A stretch of DNA of 64,000 nucleotides from Hippopus hippopus (Eukaryota; Mollusca; Bivalvia; Cardiida; Cardiidae). The notes beneath the pieces are model-generated. The model was not told the origin of the DNA and did no database searches. It saw only the letters and a list, made by a program, of their open reading frames with translations. Shown one piece after another: positions 1-10,124 of this stretch; position 1 is the first letter of the stretch; each line of letters begins with the position of its first letter. A program made the translations under genes and the position numbers. Location: NCBI GenBank assembly GCA_946811185.2, contig OX328105.1:44578845-44642844 (forward strand), read 5' to 3'.

Positions 1-61
1 AGTTTGGATTAGAATAAAAGTTCGTCCTGTTGCAAAGAATAGACTCTTCTCCTGTCGTTTG

Positions 62-231
62 CGACCATAGTATGTATTTTGCGGAGAGTGTATATCAAGA
101 TCAGCCTGCACACACGTGCAGTCTGATCTGGATCTACACTAACCGCTCAAAATGAACCATATTCGCTATCAATAAATTGAACTAAATTTTTTCTTTCTAT
201 CATCAGCAATTAGAATTCGGCAGGATAAGGG
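62..231 (+). repeat. PAL-A MITE, degenerate copy
   Basis: Diverged hairpin core at about 88-160 (gtatatcaagatcagcctg / gcagtctgatctggatcta). The right end 'ggcaggataaggg' matches the PAL-A terminus but is followed by TTTA, not TTAA. The left end is not recognisable. Confidence 0.7.
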
Positions 232-444
232 TTTAGCTAGACTAGCCTCCTTTGAGCTGTCACATATAATTACATTGTTATCTCATAACAAGGTAATCCA
301 GAAGCTGCTTTATGCTTTCTTGTTTGGAAAACGTTTATCTCGGGACAGTCCGGCCCCCTTGTTTATGGACCAGACAATCTTGACAAGGTTTGGGATACAC
401 AGATTTCCTCTTTAATAGATGATAAAAAAATATGAGTGGGTTGC

Positions 445-627
445 ACATGGACCTTTTGCGGACAGTGTAGATCAAGATCAGACTGCACAGAACGTGCAGT
501 CTGATCTTGGATCTACACTGTCCGATAAGGAGATATCTGTTTCCCAATAAATACGTTTGAAATAGCAAAGTCTTAGTTTTTACTATCGGCGTAAGGGTTA
601 CATTTCACTTATCTAGCAGGATAAGGG
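445..627 (+). repeat. PAL-A MITE, nearly complete
   Basis: Hairpin core at about 458-523: a ~29-bp arm, an 'agaac' loop, and the complementary arm with one extra base. It is followed by the conserved right half (gataaggagatat, atttcacttat, agcaggataaggg). The left terminus has decayed. Confidence 0.85.
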
Positions 628-644
628 TGAAACCTAAGTCAGGG

Positions 645-835
645 ACTTCTGTACTCGGTGGTTATGGCGTTGCATTTGTGATCCGGAAATACCGGATCGT
701 CTTCCCTACCTGTGGTCCCTGTTAAGTGTGAGTGTCCTTGGGCAAGACACTGCAGTTCCCAAGTCGATCGTTTGGGAAAGACATGAGTAGGTGAACCGAG
801 AATCTAGGGACAGACAGGAATAAGTCAATTATGTT
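645..835 (+). repeat. Degenerate tRNA-derived SINE
   Basis: The body motif 'gtgtccttgggcaagacact' recurs in the better SINE at 1095-1330 and in the one on the minus strand at 6152-6390. The head and tail have decayed, and no intact B box is visible. Confidence 0.5.
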
Positions 836-868
836 TGTGGCATAACTTTTTTAAAAAACCCACATTTT

Positions 869-869
<1 letters not shown>

Positions 870-899
<30 letters not shown>

Positions 900-902
900 A
901 GA
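870..902 (+). repeat. (GAA)n microsatellite
   Basis: About ten GAA/AAG triplets with one G substitution. It lies between a degenerate SINE and a half PAL-F element. Confidence 0.9.
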
Positions 903-949
903 ATTTCAAAGAGACATAATTTCTAATTTACTAAACGACATGTTTGAAT

Positions 950-1034
950 AGCCAATCAGGAATGGCGTTATTCTCTAAATGTAGAATAAGAGTAAGATTG
1001 TTCTTCAGAATGCCGGTTGGTGAATACGTGCTCA
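950..1034 (+). repeat. PAL-F element, right half
   Basis: It begins at 'gccaatcagg' (the palindrome centre of intact copies) and ends 'ggttggtgaatacg', the PAL-F terminus. The left half is absent, so the break lies at or near the palindrome centre. Confidence 0.7.
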
Positions 1035-1094
1035 AGATTTCATACTATTCGTAGGGCCGTTTCTTACAATCCGTATTTACTGTATCTTAAAAAA

Positions 1095-1330
1095 AAAAGT
1101 CCCGTGACTCTGTGGCTCTATGATGAAGTGTAGGACTCGTAACCCGCTGGTCACGGGTTCGAGCCTCACTAAAAGCACTGGGTTTTTCGTGGGAGTGTCC
1201 TTGGGGAAAACACTCCAGAGCCCTAGCATAGTGCTAGTGAAACCAAGGACATACATGAATGTGTGGATTGCCGCCTTGATTGAATGGAATAATGTTTAAA
1301 GCAGCATAAAACACCAAATAATCAATCAGT
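1095..1330 (+). repeat. tRNA-derived SINE, near full length
   Basis: Pol III-type head: A-box-like 'tgtggctctatgatgaagtg', then B box 'gggttcgagcc' near 1155. The body 'gtgtccttgggg...acactccagagccc' and the tail 'gccttgattgaatggaataatg...aaacaccaa' end in 'aatcaatca'. Each part matches the minus-strand SINEs at 6152-6390 and 22562-22822. Confidence 0.85.
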
Positions 1331-1609
1331 ACTGTTAAAAAAAGTAGGATAACACTTTCAGTGCTTTGATTATCATACTGTTTTGATCTACAGGTAGATT
1401 CTCTCCTCAAGATTCGATACGAGAAAAGTTGTAAAGGGCAAAACATCCTGATTTAATCACTAGTAATCTACACATACTCATTAAAATACCTATAGATCTC
1501 CATCTTCGTCCCTGAACTCCGTTTACCATCTGTAGACAATGTTTTATTTCTATTTGATGCAGACCATTAATGAAAACTATGTGGCAAGAGCTTTCTTTAC
1601 ATAGTTTAA

Positions 1610-2002
1610 CTCTTTACCAGACAACAAAATTTTATACTTCTCCAAATTGAAAGCATTTGCACATGACTACATAAATGTGCTTCAAAATTTGATATTTGTT
1701 TTTGAAAAGGGTAGAAAATATTGTGGGAAAAAGAGAAAATGCTGGTAACCAGCATTTTCTCCTTTTCCCACAATGTTTTCAAAAGCCTTCTTTCTCATGG
1801 TCGTTAAGCTCGAGATTAAGTGGAATAGGGCTAAGATCAATTCCACATGGTATCAAAGAAGAAATTTGTTTTTGAAAAGGGTAGAAAATATTGTGGGAAA
1901 AGGAGAAAAATGCTGGACACCAGCATTTTCTCCTTTTCCCACAATGTTTTCAAAAGATTTCTTTCTCAGTGCCATTAAAACCCGGGATTGTGTGGCATCG
2001 GG
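1610..2002 (+). repeat. PAL-B MITE with internal 170-bp tandem duplication
   Basis: TTAA (1606-1609) precedes the terminus CTCTTTACCAG. Two complete palindromes (about 1712-1790 and 1882-1962) lie 170 bp apart. Right end 'gtggcatcggg' precedes TTAA 2003-2006. The duplicated unit (about 1693-1864 and 1865-2036) runs past the transposon end into flank ('caattccacatgg...atcaaag' in both), so it arose by local duplication, not by two insertions. Confidence 0.85.
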
Positions 2003-2264
2003 TTAAGAACAATTCCACATGGCATCAAAGAGGAAAATACGACAGAAGTCAGTCACAAAAACACCACGCTTCTACACATCTTCAAACTGTAATATTATTA
2101 CACAGTAGTTTGTAATAACGTAATCACATTTATTTGTGATTTATTTCTTGTCTTTTTTTTTTTTGTCGACCATCCCCGTTTACGTGCTTCTGTACAGGCT
2201 ATTTTCTATCAAGATTCCACCGAAGTGATCTCAAAGTACCATAAAGAACAATAAAGCAAGTTAA

Positions 2265-2484
2265 CACTTTATCACACAATCCCGAGTTTAACGACTCTGA
2301 AGAAGAAAGCATTTAAAAAATTATATAGCAGAATGAGAAACGCTGGTATCCACCATTTTCTCCTTTTCCCACAAAGTTCTCCACCATTTGACAAAAACAG
2401 TTCATGTTTTAAGTAACATTTAATTTATAATCTGCAAATGTTGTCAATGTGGATTTCTCTTTAATTTTGTCGTCTTGTAAAGAG
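2265..2484 (-). repeat. PAL-B MITE, full length with TTAA on both sides
   Basis: TTAA at 2261-2264 and 2485-2488 flank a 220-bp element, the same size as the copies at 12941 and 63663. The left palindrome arm is decayed (ttatatagcagaatgagaaacg), while the right arm 'attttctccttttcccac' is intact. Confidence 0.85.
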
Positions 2485-2555
2485 TTAAGTAAAATCGTTC
2501 AGTCTGATCTGGGCTAGTCTTCCGGTTTCTCCGTACGCTTATTACCATTGATTTT

Positions 2556-2792
2556 CTTCCCGAGTTTAAATGACCCTGAGAAAGACAGTACTTGGAATAT
2601 TAATATTGTTTTCTATCCCTTCAAAGATAGGCCTAATGATCCCAAAGAAACCATAATTTTCTCCTATTCCCATAAAGTTTTCTACCCTTTCCTAGACAAA
2701 CCTCAATGTTTGAGTCATATTTAGTTTGTCGTCTGGATAGATCTGTGATTTCAGTTTCGACAAGTCTAAAATTCTGTCGTCTGGTTAAGAGT
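2556..2792 (-). repeat. PAL-B MITE, diverged
   Basis: It keeps 'gagtttaaatgaccctgag', 'cccataaagttttctaccc' and the right-end motif 'gtctaaaattctgtcgtctgg'. The palindrome is no longer symmetrical. Confidence 0.7.
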
Positions 2793-2799
2793 TATAACT

Positions 2800-3225
2800 G
2801 CCTATTTAGTTTTCAGGCTGTAAATTAATAATTCTTGTAAAGTACCGACAAATACAACCATAGACATTTTTTCTTGCTATCGTACAGAACCTGTACGGTA
2901 ACATTCAGTATAAGGTGTCATTTTGGGCATTTAAATGACGGGAAGGTCCTTTTGCAATCAGTAACTTCGTCTAACTTTATCACATCAGATATGATGTCAT
3001 CATACTGATTTGCATACGAATCCTCGTAATCGTCGAGTGTTATTTGACCATGTGACATACCCAGAAGTCTATGCAACTCTGGCGTGAAATCTAATAATGC
3101 ATTCAGAGGCTTCGTAGTCCATTACGGAAATACTATTGAAATTATTATTATTATTATTTTTTCTTTCCTTGCTTTTGTCTCTCTTCTTTATCCATGATTG
3201 GCTAGCTATCGCCTTGCTACATTCA
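2800..3225. other. No recognisable feature
   Basis: AT-rich sequence with a short ATT run near 3140. I see no repeat family, no open frame and no hairpin of note. Confidence 0.4.
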
Positions 3226-3227
3226 GT

Positions 3228-3318
3228 AATTCAGGAAATACATGAATATGTGGGCTGTCACCGTGATATGACTGAAATAATATTAAAAACGGCGTAAAAC
3301 AACATTCGATCGATCAAT
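3228..3318 (+). repeat. SINE 3' tail fragment
   Basis: 'aatatgtgggctgtcacc' then 'gtgatatgactgaaataata', 'aaaacggcgtaaaac' and a (GATC/CAAT)-type end. This is the shared SINE tail of the window without its tRNA head (5' truncation). Confidence 0.8.
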
Positions 3319-3319
3319 G

Positions 3320-3740
3320 TACATTCAGTAATAAATCATTTTTGATGTTTGGTAAGATTACAAAAATCTGACTAGCTTCCTTTAAAACTCCCAACCAAAT
3401 AACTCCTATTAAATGGCATTCACCTTAACGAAATAGCAAGAGGCAGGCAGCTGCCCCGTTGATTTGCGAAACGAAAGACATGTACAGAATGGAAATTGCA
3501 GGATTGAGAGAACTGATAATACTAGCCGGACATCGATTGAACAATTGTAACGCATACACAGAATTAAGGGGAGTTACAATCCTTTGCACCGCACTTTCAA
3601 CATTGCTTATTTCCACATTATATCACGAATCTTAAAGATTGCAATTCGTCCCGGGATATTTCCATACATCCCTGAAAATGGGGAGTAGTCACGCAAGTCT
3701 GGTGTTCGTCTTGCCCCAGTGTACTGAAGCTTTTTAAAGT
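3320..3740. other. No recognisable feature
   Basis: Mixed sequence. The overlapping open frames on the minus strand are under 70 codons and have no recognisable motif. Confidence 0.35.
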
Positions 3741-3741
3741 A

Positions 3742-3872
3742 AACCTTTAACCAAACAAGCACTAGTTTTAATGACAATGGGGAGGAAATGAAAGCTTTTG
3801 AAAACAACGTGGGAAAAGGAGGGCCTTCTGGTTATCAGCATTTTTCTCTTTTTCCCACAACATTTGCCATGC
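3742..3872 (-). repeat. PAL-B MITE, left part with palindrome
   Basis: 'ctttaaccaaacaagcac', 'gcttttgaaaac', then arms 'gtgggaaaaggag' and 'ctctttttcccacaa' around a mutated centre. The remaining right half is missing. Confidence 0.75.
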
Positions 3873-4003
3873 GATTGCCTATGACTCTTCTATAGGTTTC
3901 GGAAAATACATGTATTCAAAATTTACTGAAGGAGAAAATGGTCCTAGATGAACATTCATCACATTGAGTTTTTGAGATTCTCTCTATTTGAGTTTAATTT
4001 TAA

Positions 4004-4207
4004 CCCTTAACCTGCAAAATAAGTGAAATGAAATTTTCAAGCCGATAGTAAAAACCAAGGTTTTGCTCTTTCAAAGATATTTTTGGGAGAAAGATACTTC
4101 CTTATCGGACAGTGTAGATTCAAGATCAGACTGCACGTTCTGTGCAGTCTGATCTTGATCTACACTGTCCGCAGATGGTCCTTAAGTCGCGCTTAGCACC
4201 CTAAGGG
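4004..4207 (-). repeat. PAL-A MITE, full length 204 bp, TTAA both sides
   Basis: TTAA at 4000-4003 and 4208-4211. The ends are CCCTTAACCTGC and GCACCCTAAGGG. The hairpin core lies at about 4114-4170. It has the same length as the copies at 10607, 26207, 31936 and 43889, which fixes the family's true ends. A TTAA target with CCCTT termini suggests a piggyBac-type non-autonomous element. Confidence 0.93.
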
Positions 4208-4211
4208 TTAA

Positions 4212-4705
4212 AAAAAGGTATTGCTGTCTGCAGTGGGCCACAGTTTCGGGATGTTACAAATTTGTGTCTCCGGATTAGGGATGAGTGCAATTTTCACACT
4301 TGTTATTGGCTCTGTTTTCCTCAAAATTACAGTGACATTTGCAAATGGCTCTTTTTCGTGTAAGCGCTATATCTTAAACGTAAAGGGGAAAAAAAGGCTT
4401 TGAAAAAGTCGCCATATTGTGCCTACCCATAAGGTACACTTCCACTGGACAAGATCGCATATTCGGAATACTTCGGTATCGATCCCGTAATCTGTTTTAC
4501 GTACACATTGCATGGAAACTAATAACAATGTCCATAGTGTCAGTATCTGTCCAACTGAATTTGTTTCAGCGTGAGGGTGTCGAATGATTGGAATGTAGGA
4601 GAGTTATGGGACGTATAACTTTCCATGGAGTAACAGAAATCTTTTCTGTTTTAAATAATCATCATCTAGTTTGGCAGCACGGTTCATAGAATGTCAGTCT
4701 GACAC
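4212..4705. other. No recognisable feature
   Basis: Unremarkable AT-rich sequence. The 60-codon frame at 4221-4403 has no recognisable motif. Confidence 0.35.
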
Positions 4706-4797
4706 TAAAAAGTGCAAAGTTACAGCCACATTATTGATTTAAGCATTGTTTGTGTGTGGATGTTTCTTTATAAAAGAAGAACGGTGGTGCGTACGGA

Positions 4798-5008
4798 CAG
4801 ACAGACACAAAGGAAAGAAGGAAGGAAGGAAGGAAGGAAGACAGGAAGAAAGGAAGGACGGGAGGGAGAGAGGGAGGTAGGAAGGAAGGAACGAAGGAAG
4901 AAAGGAAGGACGGAAGAAAAGGTTGAAAGTAAAGAAGAAAAAGGTACGAGACAGATGTTGGATGGTTGGTTGGTTGGATGGATAGATAGACAGATAGATA
5001 GATAGGGA
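4798..5008 (+). repeat. Compound microsatellite (GGAA)n-(TTGG)n-(GATA)n
   Basis: A purine tract of GGAA/GAAG units (4810-4922) is followed by TTGG and GGAT/GATA runs (4958-5008). The long open frames on both strands here are by-products of the repeat, not genes. Confidence 0.95.
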
Positions 5009-5297
5009 TCAATTTCATACGGAATTGACACTAATAGACAATATGAAGCCAAATTATTCCCAGTGGTATACCACAGAAATAATCCTGTCGCAATCGGAGC
5101 ATAAAGCCCCAGTAAAATACTTCCAAAAATCCATAATCCGCTCAAAATAATACAAACTGGCTTGTATAGAAGTATCTAATCATTTTCTCAATGGGAATTC
5201 ATTAGGCGGTAAAAATTGTCTATTGTGTAGTTTTCAGAATTGATTTTAAAAAGGCTAAAAGAAAAATTACTTTCTCCCTAAATTTTTACACCTATGT

Positions 5298-5410
5298 AAC
5301 CCTTTACCACACAATCCCTTTTTTGATGACTCTGAAGAGCGTGCCTTTCGAAAATAATGAGGGTAAAGGAGAGAAATACTTGTGACTAATGTTTTTAACA
5401 ATGTTTTAGA
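5298..5410 (-). repeat. PAL-B MITE, truncated
   Basis: Left end 'taaccctttaccacacaatccc' and 'gatgactctgaagagcg' fit PAL-B. The palindrome is eroded and the right half is absent. Confidence 0.65.
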
Positions 5411-5660
5411 ATCTTATAGAAACAAATACGTCTCATGAGCCTTGCCCAAAGGAAAGGCTTTAGCAAATATGAACTTGCTCATATAAAATGTCGGATTCCT
5501 CTTCGTATAATTATGGAAAATTACGCTAAAAAATGTCGTCCTAGGTTCGAGTTCGGCCCTCAAAACTCGAACTGTTCCTAGATTCCAAGATTAACCATAA
5601 CCACGATTGGCTGGATATATATCCCTTACATACAGACAACATGAATCAAAATTGATTTAA

Positions 5661-5886
5661 CCCTTTACCAAACGACAAAACGTTAGACTTGACCAAACTG
5701 AAAGTATTTGCAGACGACACATTAAATGTGACCCTAAAAGTGAAATTTGTCTCTGAAAGAGTAGAAAACATTGTGGAAAAAGGAGAAAATGCTGCTGGTT
5801 ACCAGCAGCATTTTCTCCTTTCTCCACAATGTTTTGAAAAGGCTTTCTCCTCACAGTTTTAAAATTCTTGGTTTTTTGCTAAAGGG
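5661..5886 (+). repeat. PAL-B MITE, full length
   Basis: TTAA 5657-5660, terminus CCCTTTACCAAACG, 'gacttgaccaaactgaaag', and a palindrome centre extended by a duplicated 'gct' ('gctgctggttaccagcagc'), so the insertion is mirrored in both arms. Right end 'gctaaaggg' is followed by TAAA. Confidence 0.88.
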
Positions 5887-5889
5887 TAA

Positions 5890-6150
5890 ATGGGACTGTT
5901 TTTGTAAAACGTTCAGTGTGATATTTAAACAAAACTGAACTGTTCAAACAGTGATTTAAAATTAGAAATTGTTTATTCAACCGCTATAAAAAGAGAAATG
6001 AGTAACGGAGCATGAAAAAATACAAAATAGAAAAAGGGAAAGTTTGATAGTAAAAACATTTGGTCAACGTTTAAAAGTCACAATCGATTAATATAAGTAT
6101 CTTAATCAAAGTGCTGACAGGACTGTGAACTAGGTCGTGCAACGAACCAA
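5890..6150. other. No recognisable feature
   Basis: AT-rich sequence between a PAL-B copy and a minus-strand SINE. No structure seen. Confidence 0.35.
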
Positions 6151-6151
6151 A

Positions 6152-6390
6152 ATTGATTGATTGATTGATTGAATGGTGTTTAATGCCCCTCTCCAAATTA
6201 ATTCAGTCATTTCACAGCGACAGCATGCTTATTCATGTATGTCCTTGGTTTCACCAGAGCTAGGGCTCTGAAGTGTCTTGCCCAAGGCTAATCCTACAAA
6301 AAACAAAGTGCTTCCAGCTTGGCTCGAGCCCGGGACCTTCAGGTTACGAGTCCTACATTTTACCACAGAGCTACGCAGGATCCCGAATCC
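6152..6390 (-). repeat. tRNA-derived SINE, full length on minus strand
   Basis: Read on the minus strand: A-box-like 'gcgtagctctgtggt', B box 'gggctcgagcc', body 'cttgggcaagacact', tail 'ctgtgaaatgactg', ending in (TCAA)n (plus strand 'ttgattgattgattga' at 6152). Same family as 1095-1330. Confidence 0.85.
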
Positions 6391-6508
6391 AAATTGGAAT
6401 GCGACAGATATCACTGAAATTTCCATTTGAAATGGTACTTATCTCTTGTTTTAAAATAGAAATCGAAAGAAAAAATCGTAAAGTTCTTAAACAAATTTAT
6501 CGTTCATA

Positions 6509-6562
6509 GCGACTTCTTCTTCTTCTTATCTTCTTCTTTTTCTTCTTCTTCTTCCTCTTTTC
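6509..6562 (+). repeat. (TTC)n microsatellite
   Basis: Imperfect run of TTC triplets. Confidence 0.85.
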
Positions 6563-6669
6563 TTCAACTCCTTCCTCAAGATTTAATCTATCGTTTTCTC
6601 TCTGTCATATTTTTTAATTACTTTGTGCCATTTTTCTTGTAAGTGGTAAGTCTAAAAGAGCCTATTTAG

Positions 6670-6948
6670 TGAACCATCGTGGATCCGAAATATGGAAGCT
6701 GACGGGCCATTTATCATAAACAAGACTCAGTACCATGCAAGTCTCAGTACTGAACATCATGTAATGACATTTGTGAACTCTGCAACCGACATTATAACAT
6801 TTAGTGGTGCTAATTCTGGAAACGTCGACCGGTATATGTTGGAAACTAACACGAAAACCTGTCAGTTGCATCTAATGAAGAGAGACAAACTTGGTGCAGA
6901 ACTGTGTCGAAAGTCTCACTGTTTTGCCAGAATCTGTTATGATCAGAG
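6670..6948 (+). CDS. Possible internal exon of an unrecognised gene
   Basis: This is the only stretch that reads like conserved coding sequence rather than repeat. The frame is open from an acceptor-like 'cctatttag' (ends 6669) to a donor-like 'gatcagag|gtattt' (cut after 6948), giving about 92 residues in the frame of the ATG at 6692. The peptide has mixed composition with 'SGANSGNV', a central 'RYMLE', and Cys-rich end 'CRKSHCFARICYD' (four Cys in the last ~35 residues), which suggests a secreted or disulphide-bonded domain. Against it: the acceptor has a poor pyrimidine tract, I recognise no family, no second exon is visible nearby, and the frame continues another 46 codons into PAL-C sequence. 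It could be chance or a fossil exon. Confidence 0.28.
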
Positions 6949-7038
6949 GTATTTACTATTCATCAAAATCATTTGCTTCTGTTGGGCTAAACGTCGTAAC
7001 CTTTTACTGCATGGACAATCTTTAGATATTTTATATTT

Positions 7039-7299
7039 GAGCCACGCTCTGGCAAAAGGGGGCTTAATACATTTCCGTTATACATGATACTTGCCCTAGT
7101 CATCACATTATTATGGATCCATAAGAGCCTACCTTTTAAATAACCTACTCAATCATGAGTAGATTGGTCCTTTGACAAACAGAAAATTGACCAATAGCGA
7201 AAAGTTTCGGCCCAGGTCAGCCTGCGCGGACTGCGCAGGCTGACCTGGGTCGATACTTTTCGCAGATGCATTAAGCCCCCTTTGCACACAGCACGGCTT
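7039..7299 (-). repeat. PAL-C MITE, full length
   Basis: Ends GAGCCACGCTCTGGCAAAAG and the inverse at 7270-7299. Hairpin 7211-7249 has 17-bp arms and a 'ggact' loop, extended outwards by 'cgaaaag/cttttcg'. Flanks are ATTT (left) and ATAT (right), a near-match to the 4-bp target duplication of other copies. Confidence 0.9.
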
Positions 7300-7332
7300 A
7301 TATATATATAAATAAAAAATGTAGAAGTATAT

Positions 7333-7595
7333 GAGCCGCTATCTGGCAAAAAAGGGGGTTTAATACATCCACGTAATGCAGTATACCAAGCAAGTCATCA
7401 CGTAATAATAGATCCCTGAAAATCATTTTGTCTAGCAACTGACTGAATCATGAGGTGGAATGCTCCTTGGACATGCAGAAAATTTACAAGTAGCAGAAAG
7501 TTTCGACCCATGTCAGCCTGTGTGGACTGTGCAGGCTGAAATGGGACGATCCTTTTTGCAGATGCATTAAACCTGCTTTTTAGACAGCATGATTC
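7333..7595 (-). repeat. PAL-C MITE with ATAT duplication
   Basis: Starts GAGCCGCTATCTGGC and ends 'agcatgattc'. ATAT at 7329-7332 and 7596-7599 forms a 4-bp target duplication. The hairpin arms have diverged ('gtcagcctgtgtggactgtg'). It sits 33 bp from the previous copy in the same orientation. Confidence 0.88.
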
Positions 7596-7599
7596 ATAT

Positions 7600-8210
7600 T
7601 GAAGTGATCGATTAGAAACATTCACCTATATATTACTTATTCGGAAAATATTGTGAAAAAAAAAGAACCATCGCTTGTAACGAGAAATTACGCTCTCGTA
7701 TTTATATTATGATAGGCGATTACACTCACCACCAAGTACTGTGCTTTATCCAAACAGTGTTGACTAAAAAGAGTCAGCTGTAAAGATGCGGTTTGATCTC
7801 GGGGTCACATCATCGAATACGTTGGGAGATATTCCATCAGAAATTACTCTTCAATTGCATTTCTTTTGTTTGGACCATAAGAAAAAATAATTTCGTTAAA
7901 GATTTCATTTGACATACCAAAGGATAAAAACATTTCATCCTTGATAAAGGAATGGGTTCTCTTTCCATCCGTTTACTTGATAAACTATGCATTTTTTTAT
8001 AACTCAGGTTTCGATAAGCAAATAATATCGTTTTCCTTCATGATAGTTTTGAAGTTTATCAATCACCTATCTTTCTCAAAGAAGACCCGTTTTTTATCGA
8101 GGGAAAGGTATGCTTACCCTGAATTTATTTAATGATAATACAGTCTATGTTCGCCCACCTGAAATCAATTCTGACTCCAAATTCCGAGACTTGCTTCCTG
8201 ATTCGTTGCA
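7600..8210. other. No clear feature; decayed PAL-B-like scrap at 7645-7690
   Basis: 'aaaatattgtgaaaaaaaaa' then 'ccatcgcttgtaacg' recalls the low-identity PAL-B variant that also appears near 8745, 11610, 12600 and 34381. The rest is unassigned. Confidence 0.35.
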
Positions 8211-8238
8211 GCCTCTCTCTCTCCCTCTCTCTCACACA
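8211..8238 (+). repeat. (CT)n microsatellite
   Basis: Short CT tract followed by CACACA. Confidence 0.85.
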
Positions 8239-8474
8239 CATCACGTGTAAGCATGTCTTCCATTCATTAGGCTTATTTGTTATTCATTGGTAAAAAAAAA
8301 CTACGTACCGATCAAGATTGCTCTAAACTGATCATCCAATAGTGTAGGAAAGGAGCTCGTGCTGACTATCCATTAGCTGTTCCAGTCAAAGTATTGAAGG
8401 AGTTTTCGTTATTTTGCTTTACTCCTATATACTGTACAAGTATAACAAGGCATAATCAATACTTACTTGTAAAC

Positions 8475-8556
8475 ACGACATGTATTTTGGGCCAGAGGCC
8501 TATATTTACGATAATAAAACGTTCTGAGTTCTGAGTTCTCTCTCTCTCTCTCTCAT
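8475..8556 (+). mobile_element. Candidate non-LTR retrotransposon 3' tail
   Basis: 'tgtattttgggccagaggcc' followed by 'tatttacgataataaa' and a short tandem terminal repeat (ttctgagttctgag), then (CT)n. The layout of a 3' UTR, poly(A)-like signal and simple-repeat end resembles non-LTR element termini. A sister sequence is at 8990-9073. No reverse transcriptase is present. Confidence 0.35.
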
Positions 8557-8744
8557 GCAGTCCGCAGGCAAGAATTAGGAAAGAAATAAAGAATCCATTA
8601 GAACGGCATTCAAATTATGATTGTCCACAAAAAAGGGGACGGGGATCGAGAAAAATGCGGATTTTTTTTTTCCCAAAGAGTTGGCTCATAGGATTTGGAG
8701 TTACCAAAAATCCTATATTGAGATGAATTATAAGGCATATAGAG

Positions 8745-8815
8745 CAGTTCCTCGTGTGAAAGCATTATGTTTTTAACGAGCAATTTCTCCTTTTGTCATA
8801 ATGTTTTCACGTGTA
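8745..8815. repeat. Low-identity PAL-B-like palindrome remnant
   Basis: 'gagcaatttctccttttgtc' plus 'ataatgttttcacg' matches the 'attgctc' variant seen at 34381-34460. The left arm is badly eroded. Confidence 0.4.
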
Positions 8816-8989
8816 TTCATGTCTTAAGTCCCGATTCATGTTGATTGAGTCTCCTTTACAAGAATGCTTTCAGAGCATGCTCGCATTTGCTCTCTAAGAC
8901 TTATTAAGTGCAACAAAGGTGTACCATTGCAAGAAGGTTTTTATTTCATGCATACTGAGGGGTACGACTTCATATATTCATGGTCCTAT

Positions 8990-9073
8990 ATGTGTTTCTT
9001 GCAGTATTTTGGCCGGTGGCCTTTATTTACCAATAAATTACTATTGTAATGTATTGTGTATTGTAATTATTGT
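8990..9073 (+). mobile_element. Candidate non-LTR retrotransposon 3' tail, second copy
   Basis: 'gcagtattttggccggtggc' then 'ctttatttaccaataaatta' and a degenerate (TATTGTA)n end. It parallels 8475-8556. The minisatellite starts immediately after it. Confidence 0.35.
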
Positions 9074-9648
9074 ATTGTCCATACTTGACAAGAATGCTTT
9101 CAATGTGTGCCGCAATTCTGTTTTCATGCTAATCGTCCATACTTTACAAGAGTGCTTTAAACCTTTGCCGCAATTCTGCTTTCATATTGATCGTGCATAC
9201 CGTACAAGAATGCCTTAAACATTTGCTGCAAATCTATTTTCATGCTCATCGTCCATACTTTAAAAGAATGCTTTAGACATTTGCTGCAGATCTCTTTTCA
9301 TGTTCATCGTCCATACTTTAAAAGAATACTTTACACGTTTGCTATAAATCTTTTTTCATGCTAATCGTCCATACTTTACAAGATTGCTTTCAAAGTGTGC
9401 TCCAGATCTCTTTTCATGCTCATTGTCCATACTTGACCAGAATGCCTTACACGTTTGCTGCAAAACTGTTTTCATGCTAATCGTCCATACTTTACAAGAA
9501 TGCCTTACACGTTTGCTGCAAAACTGTTTTCATGCCAATCGTCCATACTTTACAAGAATGCATGAAACGTTTGCTACAAATCGCTTTTCATGCTCATCGT
9601 CCATGCTTTCTAAGAATACTTGAATACTTTAGACGTTTACTGCAAATT
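9074..9648 (+). repeat. 58-bp minisatellite, about 10 copies
   Basis: The unit contains 'catgctcatcgtccatactt', then 'taaaagaatgctttagacat', then 'ttgctgcagatctctttt'. The unit starts at 9241 and 9299 are exactly 58 bp apart. Copies differ at scattered sites. A lone related half-unit ('tttacaagaatgctttcaga') occurs upstream at about 8857. Confidence 0.93.
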
Positions 9649-9940
9649 AAAATTATATTTTTTTTCTCGCTGGGTGAATGAGTAAAAATGATAATCTAGA
9701 TTGCAAAGAAGGCGGTAGAGATAATCAGCTCGAGACAAATATAAACTGACATCCTACTGGTCAGTTTTTACACGGACCATATGGTCAACTTGTTCACGGT
9801 AGTGTGAGGGCTTATTGGACACGACAGGTTTATAATGGCTATTTATCACCCCGGCTACTTATCGGACCACCTTATCTACCTCTATGTCCGTATTAATTTC
9901 AGTAATCATTTTTATACCGTAGCTCAGCAGGTATTTGCAA

Positions 9941-10100
9941 ATAAGCCATGCTCTGTGAAAAGGGGTTTTAATGCATCTGCAAAAAGTATGGACCCATGCC
10001 AGCCTGCACAGTCCGCGCAGGCTGACATGGGTCGATACATTTTGCTTTTTGGTTAATATTCTGCATGTCCAAGAACTACTCTACCACATGATTCGGACCA
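9941..10100 (+). repeat. PAL-C MITE, truncated, between direct repeats of flank
   Basis: 'aagccatgctctgtgaaaag', hairpin arms at about 9990-10032, then 'ttctgcatgtccaag', cut off at 'atgattcgg'. Flank sequence 'attaatttcagtaatcattt' occurs both upstream (9892-9911) and downstream (10105-10124). Confidence 0.8.
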
Positions 10101-10124
10101 CCGCATTAATTTCAGTAATCATTT

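Noticed and set aside
1710..1790. Rho-independent terminator or miRNA precursor
   Set aside because: The hairpin is the repeated PAL-B palindrome, far too symmetrical and too numerous to be a specific terminator or miRNA locus.
4712..5145. Overlapping open frames of 95-125 codons on both strands
   Set aside because: They lie in the GGAA/GATA microsatellite; composition is Lys/Glu/Arg or Ser/Leu/Phe repeats, and both strands are open for the same reason.
9074..9648. CRISPR-like array
   Set aside because: 58-bp units are similar across their full length; no spacer-type sequence.
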